From: Prolixibacteraceae bacterium UBA6029
GTDB lineage: Bacteria > Bacteroidota > Bacteroidia > Bacteroidales > Prolixibacteraceae
Assembly: GCA_002429385.1 (NCBI GenBank)
Contig: DIZL01000020.1
Location: 46,498-110,497 of the forward strand
Direction of reading: 5' to 3'
Length of the DNA: 64,000 nt
The notes below the pieces were generated by a model. The model was not told where the DNA came from. It searched no databases and worked only from the letters and a program-made list of their open reading frames with translations. Positions within the stretch are counted from its first letter, which is position 1. Every line of letters begins with the position of its first letter. Below are positions 41,465 to 49,755 of the stretch, one piece after another. The position numbers were made by a program, and so were the translations under genes.

Positions 41465-42796
41465 ATGAAAAATATATTTAATAGTAAGTTCATCCGCATT
41501 AGCCTTATTCTTGGGTGTGGTATTTTTCTGGGATGGATATTCTTTCATTCGAACCCTGTCAAAGTTGAGACTCATGACCACAAGGCAGAAACTGCGAAAG
41601 CAACAATCTGGACTTGTGCCATGCATCCACAGATTAGAATGACGGAACCCGGTAAATGCCCTATTTGCGGAATGCAATTAATTTCACTCGCTAAGGACGT
41701 AACAAATATCGACCCGGGTACCATACAAATGACCAATGAAGCTGTTCAATTGGCGAATGTGCTTACTTCAGTGATCTCCAGGCAAAATCCGGTAAAGGAA
41801 TTGAGTCTCTACGGCAAGGTACAGGCTGATGAACGGCTTTTACAAAGCCAGGTCTCCTATCTTCCCGGCCGTATCGAAAAATTATTGGTAAACTTCACCG
41901 GAGAAGTTGTTCGAAAAGGACAAACTCTGGCAGTTATCTATTCACCTGACCTGGTTACTGCACAACAGGAATTACTCGAAACAGCTGCGACAAAGGCATC
42001 ACAACCGGCCTTGTATGAAGCCTCAAAAGATAAACTCCGCCAGTGGAAGCTTACCAATGACCAGATTGCGTCTATCGAAAATTCAGGACAGGTAAAAACG
42101 GAGTTTGAAGTATTTGCCAATACATCAGGAATTGTTTCGGCAAGGCGCGTCAATAATGGTGATTTCATTTCACCGGGTTCCGTATTGTTTGATATTGCCG
42201 ACCTCTCGCATGTCTGGATCATGTTTGATGCTTATGAAAGCGATCTGTCTTACCTATCCCGTGGACAAAGGGTGGAATTTACGATTCAGGCTTTACCGGG
42301 GGTCAATTATTCTGGCAACATTACATTTATTGACCCGGTACTCGATCCGATTACCCGTGTGGCGAGAGTTCGCGTAGAAATCAATAATGCTGGCGGAAAG
42401 CTAAAACCAGAAATGTTTGCAACAGGTATCGTAAAAGCAGACCTGAAGGAATATAAGGACCAGTTGGTTATTCCAGGCACAGCGGTATTATGGACCGGTA
42501 AACGCTCAGTAGTCTATGTGAAACAAGCCAACACAAATGAGCCGACCTTTAAAATTCGGGATATAGAACTTGGTCCAAAGTTGGGTAACAGTTACGTCGT
42601 GATGAGTGGATTGACCGAGGGAGAGGAAATTGTGACCCAGGGAGCCTTTAGTGTCGATGCCTCTGCTCAGTTGGAAGGCAAACCCAGCATGATGAACCCT
42701 GAAGGTGAAAATACAACTTCCATGCCGGGAATGGATATGCCCGATGAACCCAAGTCAAAGGATAATAAAGGTATGCCTGGAATGGATATGCCTTAA
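41465..42796 (+). CDS. cusB: CusB-like RND periplasmic adaptor with N-terminal HMBD
   Basis: A 443-residue membrane-fusion protein. It has one N-terminal anchor (GIFLGWIFFHS), then a heavy-metal-binding domain WTCAMHPQIRMTEPGKCPICGMQL (residues about 50-75), the barrel/lipoyl/hairpin regions (LSLYGKVQADERLLQSQV; LPGRIEKLLVNFTGEVVRKGQTLAVIYSPDL), and a C-terminal Met/Asp-rich tail (MPGMDMPDEPKSKDNKGMPGMDMP) likely to bind copper. It bridges CusA and the outer-membrane channel. It is the third gene of the efflux operon. Confidence 0.9.
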   Translation: MKNIFNSKFIRISLILGCGIFLGWIFFHSNPVKVETHDHKAETAKATIWTCAMHPQIRMTEPGKCPICGMQLISLAKDVTNIDPGTIQMTNEAVQLANVLTSVISRQNPVKELSLYGKVQADERLLQSQVSYLPGRIEKLLVNFTGEVVRKGQTLAVIYSPDLVTAQQELLETAATKASQPALYEASKDKLRQWKLTNDQIASIENSGQVKTEFEVFANTSGIVSARRVNNGDFISPGSVLFDIADLSHVWIMFDAYESDLSYLSRGQRVEFTIQALPGVNYSGNITFIDPVLDPITRVARVRVEINNAGGKLKPEMFATGIVKADLKEYKDQLVIPGTAVLWTGKRSVVYVKQANTNEPTFKIRDIELGPKLGNSYVVMSGLTEGEEIVTQGAFSVDASAQLEGKPSMMNPEGENTTSMPGMDMPDEPKSKDNKGMPGMDMP

Positions 42797-42856
42797 GATC
42801 TAACTACAACTATCTCTCCTTCAGAAAATACAATATCTCAAACTGCAAAGCACTCT

Positions 42857-42946
42857 ATGATTAAAGTTTCCGGCAATTGCGACCTGATTGGTCACGACAC
42901 CTAAAAATACAAAACAATGGATGCTGCATACAAAGCACTTCTTGAA
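42857..42946 (+). pseudogene. Decayed HMA-domain protein remnant
   Basis: The frame from ATG 42857 reads IKVSGNCD, then LIGHDT, then a TAA where homologues have Glu, then KYKTMDAAYKALLE. These are the two ends of an HMA-type protein like that at 33418 (GNCESC... and GHDTEKYKADD), fused by loss of the central part including the second Cys of the CxxC. It is non-functional debris. The rest of the 297-bp gap up to 43093 shows nothing else. Confidence 0.65.
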
Positions 42947-43093
42947 GTGTTGTTTATATCGGAAATAGAATATTTAAAGTTCTTAAATTGTGTGAATTAT
43001 ATAAATTATTTCATAAATTGTATAACACTTTCAATTATCAATGGAATCATCTTTGTGTTGTGAAAATTCATTCACAATTAAAGAATTAATTTC

Positions 43094-43567
43094 ATGAAAA
43101 CAATTCTAAAAATCACCTTGTTTATTGCTTTAGTTGCTTTATTCGCATCGTGTCAGTCCAAAACTGATGTTCCCAAAATACTTGCAGATCAGGATACAAA
43201 AAAGGTTATCATGGAAACCATTGCTAATGATAGCAATCTGTCAAAAGAAATGATGGAGACTATGATGAGCAGTGAAAACAGTAAAATGATGATGAAGGGA
43301 GATGTAAAGATGGCCCAAATGATGATGGAAGACCATGGAACAATGATGAAAATGATGAAAGAAAATCCAACTATGATGCAAAATATGATGACCGGTATGA
43401 TGGAAACATGTAAAAATGATACCGCTATGATGTCATCTATGTGTAAAAGTATGATGAAAAATCCGGAAATGATGGAAATGATGCATAAAAACATGAGCGG
43501 AAAGATGGATATGAAAGGAATGAAGGGTATGAATAAGATGGAAGGAATGGATCATAAAATGAAATAA
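43094..43567 (+). CDS. Met-rich lipoprotein
   Basis: A 157-residue lipoprotein with the lipobox ALFASC (Cys near residue 20). The mature protein is dominated by Met and Lys: KMMMKGDVKMAQMMMEDHGTM and MMKNPEMMEMMHKNMSGKMDM, with about a third of residues Met in the second half, and a few His and Cys (ETCKND, SMCKS). The pattern suggests a periplasmic copper-buffering protein. No family name is recognised. It lies between the Cus operon and the HMBD/CopA genes. Confidence 0.7.
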   Translation: MKTILKITLFIALVALFASCQSKTDVPKILADQDTKKVIMETIANDSNLSKEMMETMMSSENSKMMMKGDVKMAQMMMEDHGTMMKMMKENPTMMQNMMTGMMETCKNDTAMMSSMCKSMMKNPEMMEMMHKNMSGKMDMKGMKGMNKMEGMDHKMK

Positions 43568-43681
43568 AAAATAGGTCTATGAAGTCTAATAACATGAGAA
43601 GGATGTATACCATTCAAGGATTTGTTTAACATCCCGAAGGTTTGATTCAATAAACAATTGTAAATCATTAAACTAAATGCT

Positions 43682-43900
43682 ATGAACAAGTCAAATGAAG
43701 TAATCGGTGGAACCGATCAAAAAAGTGAAAATCATGAAGCGCATTCGTGCTGTTGCGGAAGTGGAAATCAAAAACATGATGTAATCAGTATCAATTCGAA
43801 CACAGTTTACCAATGTCCGATGAAATGCGAAGGAGATAAAACCTATAATGCTCCCGGAACTTGCCCGGTTTGCAACATGTATCTGAAACCAGTCAAATAA
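43682..43900 (+). CDS. Stand-alone heavy-metal-binding domain (HMBD) protein
   Basis: A 72-residue soluble protein. The N-terminal part has SCCCGSGNQKH; the C-terminal half is one HMBD unit, YQCPMKCEGDKTYNAPGTCPVC plus NMYLKPVK. This unit is very similar to the repeats in the nearby CopA ATPase (CPMHCEGDKTYDKPGDCPVCGM). It may be a soluble copper donor or buffer. ATG 43682 is the only suitable start. Confidence 0.75.
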   Translation: MNKSNEVIGGTDQKSENHEAHSCCCGSGNQKHDVISINSNTVYQCPMKCEGDKTYNAPGTCPVCNMYLKPVK

Positions 43901-43928
43901 GTCTTCTCTTAAATCTAAAACTAATATT

Positions 43929-44051
43929 ATGATGGATGGAATGAATAATGGTTGGGGAATGGGAAACGGATATGGCTGGATAATTGGCCTTATCGTTCTT
44001 GTTGTGGTTATTGGACTTGTATTTAAACTTGTAAGTCAAAACAAAAAATAA
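43929..44051 (+). CDS. Tiny single-helix membrane protein
   Basis: A 40-codon ORF with a Gly/Met/Trp-rich start (MMDGMNNGWGMGNGYGW) and one hydrophobic helix (IIGLIVLVVVIGLVFKLV) ending in basic residues. Small proteins of this design are seen beside copper genes in Bacteroidota. The start Met-Met and the spacing to neighbours (28 bp after HMBD) favour a real gene. Function unknown. Confidence 0.55.
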   Translation: MMDGMNNGWGMGNGYGWIIGLIVLVVVIGLVFKLVSQNKK

Positions 44052-44206
44052 AATATTCCGGAGAATTAATCCCTGACTGATGTTTTTCAGAAGAGATTTG
44101 ACCGGATGTGAAATCGGGAAAGAAAGATATGAATAAGTATCAGGAAGTATTTTTATATGCCTCCAGATATCTTCATTTCAATTTTTGGGAAATAAAATTC
44201 TGAATT

Positions 44207-46654
44207 ATGGATGTGAAAACAGCAAAAGAATATGCCTGCCCCATGCACTGTGAGCGAGACAAAGTTTATCCAAAACCCGGAGACTGCCCGGTTTGCAATA
44301 TGCATCTCGTTGAAGTTGTAAATCCTGACAATGAAAATACGGTCAGTCCTAAAACTGTTAAATTTGAAGATGTACATCATCAACACCCAAAACCTCCTAC
44401 TCTACCCTCAAACAAACAGGCTTCAAATCAGGGCAAATATTATTGCCCCATGCACTGCGAGGGCGACAAAACTTACGATAAACCTGGTGATTGCCCGGTT
44501 TGCGGAATGCACCTGAACAAAGAGGAAAAAGCTTCGTCTTCCAAAGTCATTTATACTTGCCCCATGCATCCGGAAGTGAAACAGGATCATCCTGGAGACT
44601 GTCCGAAATGCGGCATGACCCTGGTTCCTGAAAAAGGAGTTGAAACTAATGAAGAAGAAACTGCCTACCTGAAAATGGCTAAAAAGTTCTGGATCGCTTT
44701 GGCATTAAGCGTTCCGGTGTTTTTAATCGCCATGTCAGATTTCATCAGTTTTCTCCATCCTGAATCGCTTGCCTCGAAGAGAACCTGGGGATGGGTAGAA
44801 TTTATATTAGCCACTCCAGTAGTATTTTACTGTAGTTGGGACTTTTTTATAAGAGGGTGGAGTTCAATCCGGAGGTGGTCATTCAATATGTGGACACTTG
44901 TTTCAATTGGAGTTGGATCGGCTTACCTCTTCAGCGTTTTTGCACTGCTGTTTCCATACGTTTTTCCGGCTCAGTTTAAAGATGAAAACGGCAATGTTCA
45001 CCTTTATTTCGAGGCTGCAGCAGTTATTTTAACGCTGGTGCTTATGGGGCAGGTTATGGAATTGCGAGCTCACAGCAAAACCAATTCAGCAATTAAAGCC
45101 TTGCTGGGACTGGTTCCGCCTGTTGCCCGGATTATCAGGAATGGCAAGGAAGAAGAAATTCCATTGGAAGAAGTCGAAGTTGGCGATCTTCTTAAAGTAA
45201 AACCCGGTGAAAAAATTCCAGTTGATGGGATCATTTTCAAAGGAAATGCCGTGATCGATGAAAGTATGATCACAGGGGAACCTATTCCGGCAGAAAAAGA
45301 AACCGGTGAAAAGGTTACCGGAGGAACAATCAACGGCAAAACTGCATTTGAAATGAAGGCTGAAAGAGTGGGCAGTGATACACTTCTTGCTCAAATTGTC
45401 GAAATGGTGAATCAGGCCAGCCGATCACGTGCGCCTATCCAGAAACTTGCAGATACGGTTGCCAAATACTTTGTACAGATAGTAATTTCGGTTGCCCTCA
45501 TCACATTTGCCATTTGGGCAATCTGGGGACCAGAACCATCTTATGTTTACGCTTTTGTAAATGCCGTTGCCGTGCTGATTATTGCTTGTCCCTGTGCGCT
45601 GGGTCTTGCAACTCCCATGTCCATTATGGTTGGAACAGGCCGCGGAGCGCAATCAGGCGTGTTGGTAAAGGATGCAAGCGCCATCGAAGAAATGAATAAA
45701 GTAGATATCCTCATTATTGATAAAACAGGTACCATTACCGAAGGAAAACCAAGCCTCAAAGGATTCAAATCCTTCGGGAAGCTGAACGACCTTGAAATAT
45801 TGCAACTTGCAGCTTCTGTCGATGCAAATAGCGAACATCCTTTGGCTGATGCAATTGTTGCAGGAGCAGAAGCCAATAAACAGAAACTTCTAAAGCTCGA
45901 TAAATTTGAATCCATTACAGGGAAAGGCGTACAGGCTGTTTATCAAGGTGAAAAAATTGGTTTGGGAAACCACCGATTAATCGAAAATTTTAAAGCTTCC
46001 CTTACCGATGATCAGAAGAAACTCACTGAAGAATGGCAAAAGAAAGGTGAAACAGTCATGTATTTGATTATCAAAAATAAAATAGAAGGAATCGTAAGTG
46101 TTTCCGACAAAATAAAGGAGACTTCGGCCGAAGCAATCAAATCGCTACAAAAATTGGGAGTGAAAGTTCACATGCTTACCGGCGACAATGAACTAACCGC
46201 CAAATTTGTAGCCGATGAACTGGGACTGGACGGTTTTATGGCCGATTGTCTGCCTGAAGATAAATTTAAAAAAGTAAAAGAACTTCAGAAACAAGGCCAC
46301 ATAGTTGCCATGGCAGGCGATGGAATAAATGACGCCCCGGCACTCGAACAAGCTAATGTGGGCATTGCTATGGGTACAGGTACAGATATTGCTATGCAAA
46401 GTGCTGAAATCACACTGGTGAAAGGTGACCTGACTGGTATCATCCGTGCAAAAGAATTGAGTCATCAGGTCATGCGAAACATCAAACAAAATTTGTTCTT
46501 TGCGTTTGTGTACAATTCAATCGGAGTTCCCATAGCAGCAGGTATTTTGTTTCCTTTTTTCGGTATACTGCTTAGTCCAATGATCGCTGCTGCGGCAATG
46601 AGTTTCAGTTCAGTATCCGTAATTGCCAATGCTTTACGGCTTAGAAGAAAATAA
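44207..46654 (+). CDS. copA: Copper-type P-ATPase with three N-terminal HMBD repeats
   Basis: An 815-residue P1B-type ATPase that exports Cu(I)-like cations from the cytoplasm. Three HMBD repeats precede the membrane domain: ACPMHCERDKVYPKPGDCPVC (about residues 9-30), YCPMHCEGDKTYDKPGDCPVC (about 80-100) and TCPMHPEVKQDHPGDCPKC (about 117-136); the classic HMA domain is absent. The core has DESMITGEP, the ion-site IACPCALGLATP (about 457-468), phosphorylation DKTGTITEG (about 504) and GDGINDAPAL. It is the last gene of the metal island, followed by the MITE. Confidence 0.93.
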   Translation: MDVKTAKEYACPMHCERDKVYPKPGDCPVCNMHLVEVVNPDNENTVSPKTVKFEDVHHQHPKPPTLPSNKQASNQGKYYCPMHCEGDKTYDKPGDCPVCGMHLNKEEKASSSKVIYTCPMHPEVKQDHPGDCPKCGMTLVPEKGVETNEEETAYLKMAKKFWIALALSVPVFLIAMSDFISFLHPESLASKRTWGWVEFILATPVVFYCSWDFFIRGWSSIRRWSFNMWTLVSIGVGSAYLFSVFALLFPYVFPAQFKDENGNVHLYFEAAAVILTLVLMGQVMELRAHSKTNSAIKALLGLVPPVARIIRNGKEEEIPLEEVEVGDLLKVKPGEKIPVDGIIFKGNAVIDESMITGEPIPAEKETGEKVTGGTINGKTAFEMKAERVGSDTLLAQIVEMVNQASRSRAPIQKLADTVAKYFVQIVISVALITFAIWAIWGPEPSYVYAFVNAVAVLIIACPCALGLATPMSIMVGTGRGAQSGVLVKDASAIEEMNKVDILIIDKTGTITEGKPSLKGFKSFGKLNDLEILQLAASVDANSEHPLADAIVAGAEANKQKLLKLDKFESITGKGVQAVYQGEKIGLGNHRLIENFKASLTDDQKKLTEEWQKKGETVMYLIIKNKIEGIVSVSDKIKETSAEAIKSLQKLGVKVHMLTGDNELTAKFVADELGLDGFMADCLPEDKFKKVKELQKQGHIVAMAGDGINDAPALEQANVGIAMGTGTDIAMQSAEITLVKGDLTGIIRAKELSHQVMRNIKQNLFFAFVYNSIGVPIAAGILFPFFGILLSPMIAAAAMSFSSVSVIANALRLRRK

Positions 46655-46728
46655 GTATTGAGACTAAAAAGCTACAAGTTCTATTTGAAACGACTATAAC
46701 CAATACGAAGCCATAAAAAACCAATATC

Positions 46729-47167
46729 TTAATTCTACTTTAACAGATTCAGTTTGGAGAACAATTTAAAGTATTTTGGAATCAAATAATATTTGGAAGC
46801 CTGTAAGTATGCTTCAAATAAACCCTATTCTCATCTGTTTCACTATAGAATGCCAATAAGTGCAAATGTTCTTTTATTGAATCTGTTAAAGTAGAATTAA
46901 ATAAGGAGAAGCATAGGAATTATAAAAATCGCAGGAAGTTGTCACATGCATTTATCTAAAAACAAGACCATTGGCCTATACCAATTCCATATAAAGAATA
47001 TAGTTTACCTATATTTTAAATACAAAATGTCAGGATTTTGTATTTATACAGTACTAAAAGAGTACTCAAACTAAGGCGTTGACCTATCTTATTTAATACT
47101 TTATGGCAAAGATCAAACGAAATTTACGCTTTAGGATTCCAAACTGAATCTGTTAAAGTAGAATTAA
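46729..47167. mobile_element. 439-bp MITE-like element with 30-bp perfect inverted ends
   Basis: TTAATTCTACTTTAACAGAT followed by TCAGTTTGGA (46729-46758) recurs in perfect inverse at 47138-47167, giving 30-bp terminal inverted repeats around 439 bp with no transposase. A third, inverted copy of the first 23 bp at 46877-46900 makes a nested 172-bp element. TTAA at both outer ends could be a target duplication. A diverged copy of about 195 bp lies at 22326-22520. It looks like a non-autonomous transposable element. Confidence 0.8.
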
Positions 47168-47365
47168 ATTGGATACGTTATTCAAAAATACAAAACAACA
47201 GAAGTGGCTTATACAAAACAACCGGTGTGTTATTCATACCGGAAATAAAACTAAATTTCATTCTGAAATTTGCCACCAGAATATAAAATTAAACCATCCT
47301 TTTTTTATGAAATGTATAACAAAACAGTTTTTTTCTTGTTCTGATACTATATAAACCGTTTAAAT

Positions 47366-47998
47366 ATGCTTCGCGACATACGTACTAATTATCAAAAATC
47401 CGGACTGGATGAAAATACCTTAAATAAGGATCCATTCGCACAATTTAACTGTTGGTTAAAGGAAGCGATCGATGGCAAAGGGCTAGATCCGACTGCAATG
47501 ATTCTTTCAACCATTGATCAAAATGGCAATCCGGAATCAAGAGTTGTGCTTTTAAAAGAATTTACTTCGGATGGATTAGTTTTCTTTACCAATTACAACA
47601 GTAAAAAGGGACGGCAAATTGCGGTTAACCATAACGTGTCGGTTGTTTTCTTTTGGGCCGAAACCGAAAGACAGGTAAGGATTAAGGGGATCGCTCAAAA
47701 AATTTCTGAATCCGATTCGGAAGCATACTATTTGTCGCGTCCATTGGAAAGCCAGCTTGGTGCATGGGCATCACCGCAAAGCCAGATTATTAATAGTCGC
47801 GAAGTGCTTGATCAGAATTATTCTCAATATCTTCAATACTTCCAGAGCAAGGAAATGAAAAAACCACCGTATTGGGGTGGTTTCCTGATACGTCCGCAGT
47901 ATTTTGAATTCTGGCAGGGCCGGGAGAACCGGTTACATGACCGGATCGAATTTCAATTGCAAGATCAGGGGTGGACTATCAAGCGATTGTCGCCCTGA
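47366..47998 (+). CDS. pdxH: Pyridoxamine 5'-phosphate oxidase
   Basis: A 210-residue FMN enzyme that oxidises pyridoxamine/pyridoxine phosphate to pyridoxal phosphate. Motifs: PTAMILSTIDQNGNPESRVVLLKEF (about residues 36-60), FFTNYNSKKGRQIAVN (about 70-85), and the C-terminal RPQYFEFWQGRENRLHDRIEF...WTIKRLSP, which is the family signature. Length is normal. Its stop is immediately adjacent to the convergent gene at 47999 with no gap. Confidence 0.95.
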   Translation: MLRDIRTNYQKSGLDENTLNKDPFAQFNCWLKEAIDGKGLDPTAMILSTIDQNGNPESRVVLLKEFTSDGLVFFTNYNSKKGRQIAVNHNVSVVFFWAETERQVRIKGIAQKISESDSEAYYLSRPLESQLGAWASPQSQIINSREVLDQNYSQYLQYFQSKEMKKPPYWGGFLIRPQYFEFWQGRENRLHDRIEFQLQDQGWTIKRLSP

Positions 47999-48439
47999 CT
48001 ATACTTTTGAATGGTTATGCCTGATCTGTTGCAAAAAAGAATCCAGTGTCCAGAGAGCCAGCGTGGCAATAAGAATCATGTATGCAATGGGTGGAATGGA
48101 AGAAAATATTCCTAATCCTTTTTGCCACAATGATGTAACTTCATTTGATTTAAGTGAATTCAGTGAACCGGAAATCGTTGACCAAAAGGTTGAAGTGCTT
48201 GCAGGACTCGATCCGCTTGCTGACAAGGTAATATAGGTCATTATTAAGATGAATGCAGCAACAAGGATAATCCATGTTCTTTTGCTGATCACAGGCTTAT
48301 AATCCAACAAGAGATGAGGTTTTTGAACAGCAGCTTCAGCCTGAATCCGACTCATTACTTTAAATGTAAAATCTGATGATGGAGAATCAATTTTGATTTC
48401 CTTCATCATTTCTTCGAATTGTTTATCCAGCTTGTTCAT
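47999..48439 (-). CDS. Membrane anti-sigma-type protein (partner of the ECF at 48511)
   Basis: A 146-residue protein with a soluble N-terminal half (MNKLDKQFEEMMKEIKIDSPSSDFTFKVMSRI) and two membrane helices (TWIILVAAFILIMTYITLS; PIAYMILIATLALWTLDSFL). No zinc His/Cys motif of the ZAS type is visible. Its position directly downstream of an ECF sigma gene suggests it restrains that sigma factor or is part of its operon. Function inferred. Confidence 0.55.
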   Translation of the reverse strand: MNKLDKQFEEMMKEIKIDSPSSDFTFKVMSRIQAEAAVQKPHLLLDYKPVISKRTWIILVAAFILIMTYITLSASGSSPASTSTFWSTISGSLNSLKSNEVTSLWQKGLGIFSSIPPIAYMILIATLALWTLDSFLQQIRHNHSKV

Positions 48440-48510
48440 TGGTATCTGGTTTTAATTTTTTGATTATCAATTTTTCGTATTCCAAGAACTCAATCTGTTC
48501 CGTTTTCGTT

Positions 48511-49086
48511 TCACAACAGTGAATATACCTCTTCATTCAACATCTCGTGTAATAAACTGTACATTTTTTTTCTGGCCCGATGTATCTTAACTTTTATATT
48601 ACTGACTGTAAGTCCTGTAATTTCACTGATATCATCCATAGACTGGTTCTCGTAATAATAAAGCGTCACTAAAACCTGATCGTCTTCGGGTAGCTTTCCA
48701 AGAGCCAGGTTCAGATATTTCTCCTGATCTTCTTTTTTCGTCTCACTGTAATAATCATGCATCTTCATTTCATCCTGATCAGAAAGCCTCTGATCTTCGA
48801 GTGATTTAAATTCAATACGTCTTTTCCTTAATTCTGAGATACCTGCATTGTAAGTAATGCTGTATAGCCAGGTCGAGAACTTTGACTTGCCTTCATACGA
48901 ATCAAGTTTTTGATAGGCTTTTATAAAGGTGTCCTGAGCCAGTTCTTCAGCATCTTCAGGTCTTTTCAGTAATTTCAAAGCTAAAGTATAGACCAGTTTC
49001 TGGTACTTTTCAACCAGATAGGAAAATGCCTGAACATTTCCTTTTCTGACTGCCTCTATATAATATAGGTCCTCAGTTTTGTTCAC
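48511..49086 (-). CDS. ECF RNA polymerase sigma factor
   Basis: A 191-residue sigma-70 family protein: region 2 FSYLVEKYQKLVYTLALKLLKRPEDAEELAQDTFIKAYQKL (about residues 19-60) and YSITYNAGISELRKRR, and region 4 DQVLVTLYYYENQSMDDISEITGLTVSNIKVKIHRARKKM (about 136-175). It redirects RNA polymerase to an unknown regulon. It is followed 71 bp downstream by the probable anti-sigma gene. The upstream 49087-49223 gap separates it from DUF6249 in divergent orientation. Confidence 0.92.
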   Translation of the reverse strand: MNKTEDLYYIEAVRKGNVQAFSYLVEKYQKLVYTLALKLLKRPEDAEELAQDTFIKAYQKLDSYEGKSKFSTWLYSITYNAGISELRKRRIEFKSLEDQRLSDQDEMKMHDYYSETKKEDQEKYLNLALGKLPEDDQVLVTLYYYENQSMDDISEITGLTVSNIKVKIHRARKKMYSLLHEMLNEEVYSLL

Positions 49087-49223
49087 TTTCTACAATAGAC
49101 GAACTTTTATGATTTCGGTTACAAAAGATACAAAAATATTTTTAGAATTATTTGTAACCGCAAGAAAAACCCTGCGTCATACCAGCAAGGTTGAAAACAA
49201 TTAAACATTAAAAACTGAATATC

Positions 49224-49568
49224 ATGCAAACAGAAACATTAGCAGTTTTAATCCCATTTGCCTTGTTCGCTTTGATCTTTGCATCATTGTATGTACACCT
49301 AACCACCCGGAACAAAGAGCGATTGGCATTGATTGAAAAAGGTGCAGATCCCGAATTATTTAAAGCCAAACCTGCAAAGGACTCCGGGTACGGAAACTTT
49401 AAATTTGGTCTGTTCTTGATTGGTGTTGCGTTGGGAATTGTAACCGGATATTTTCTTTCAGAAGGAGGCATGCAGGAAACCCCCGCCTACTTCTCTATGA
49501 TTTTCCTCTTTGGAGGAATTGCTCTGGTAATTTCATTCTTTTTACAGAAAAAATACCAGGAGAAATAA
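49224..49568 (+). CDS. DUF6249 membrane protein
   Basis: A 114-residue membrane protein with helices LIPFALFALIFASLYVHL, FGLFLIGVALGIVTGYFL and FSMIFLFGGIALVISFFLQ, and the conserved cytoplasmic segment RNKERLALIEKGADPELF. This matches DUF6249, common in Bacteroidota beside ECF sigma genes, which fits its divergent position to the sigma factor at 48511. Function unknown. It is followed by a terminator hairpin. Confidence 0.75.
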   Translation: MQTETLAVLIPFALFALIFASLYVHLTTRNKERLALIEKGADPELFKAKPAKDSGYGNFKFGLFLIGVALGIVTGYFLSEGGMQETPAYFSMIFLFGGIALVISFFLQKKYQEK

Positions 49569-49590
49569 GCATTCAAGACTCTGACAGCCT

Positions 49591-49651
49591 AACTGTTTTT
49601 CAAGCTGAATTATAACTGAATAGTTATATCAGCCTGAAAGACAGTTTTTTT
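49591..49651 (+). terminator. Intrinsic terminator after the DUF6249 gene
   Basis: A long imperfect stem pairs AACTGT...GCTGA..TATAACT with AGTTATA..TCAGC..ACAGTT, followed by a seven-T run. It ends the DUF6249 transcript before ligA. Confidence 0.75.
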
Positions 49652-49755
49652 ATGTAAGAATGTCAAAGGGTTCTGGACTTTCAACCGCTTTCGCAGACTT
49701 AAATCTATCTTTTACTGTGATCTTTTTTGTAATTTAGTAGAAATTTTGAAGCCAA

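Noticed and set aside
47169..47354. 61-codon ORF after the MITE
   Set aside because: Non-ATG start, odd composition, and directly abuts the element; no family recognised.
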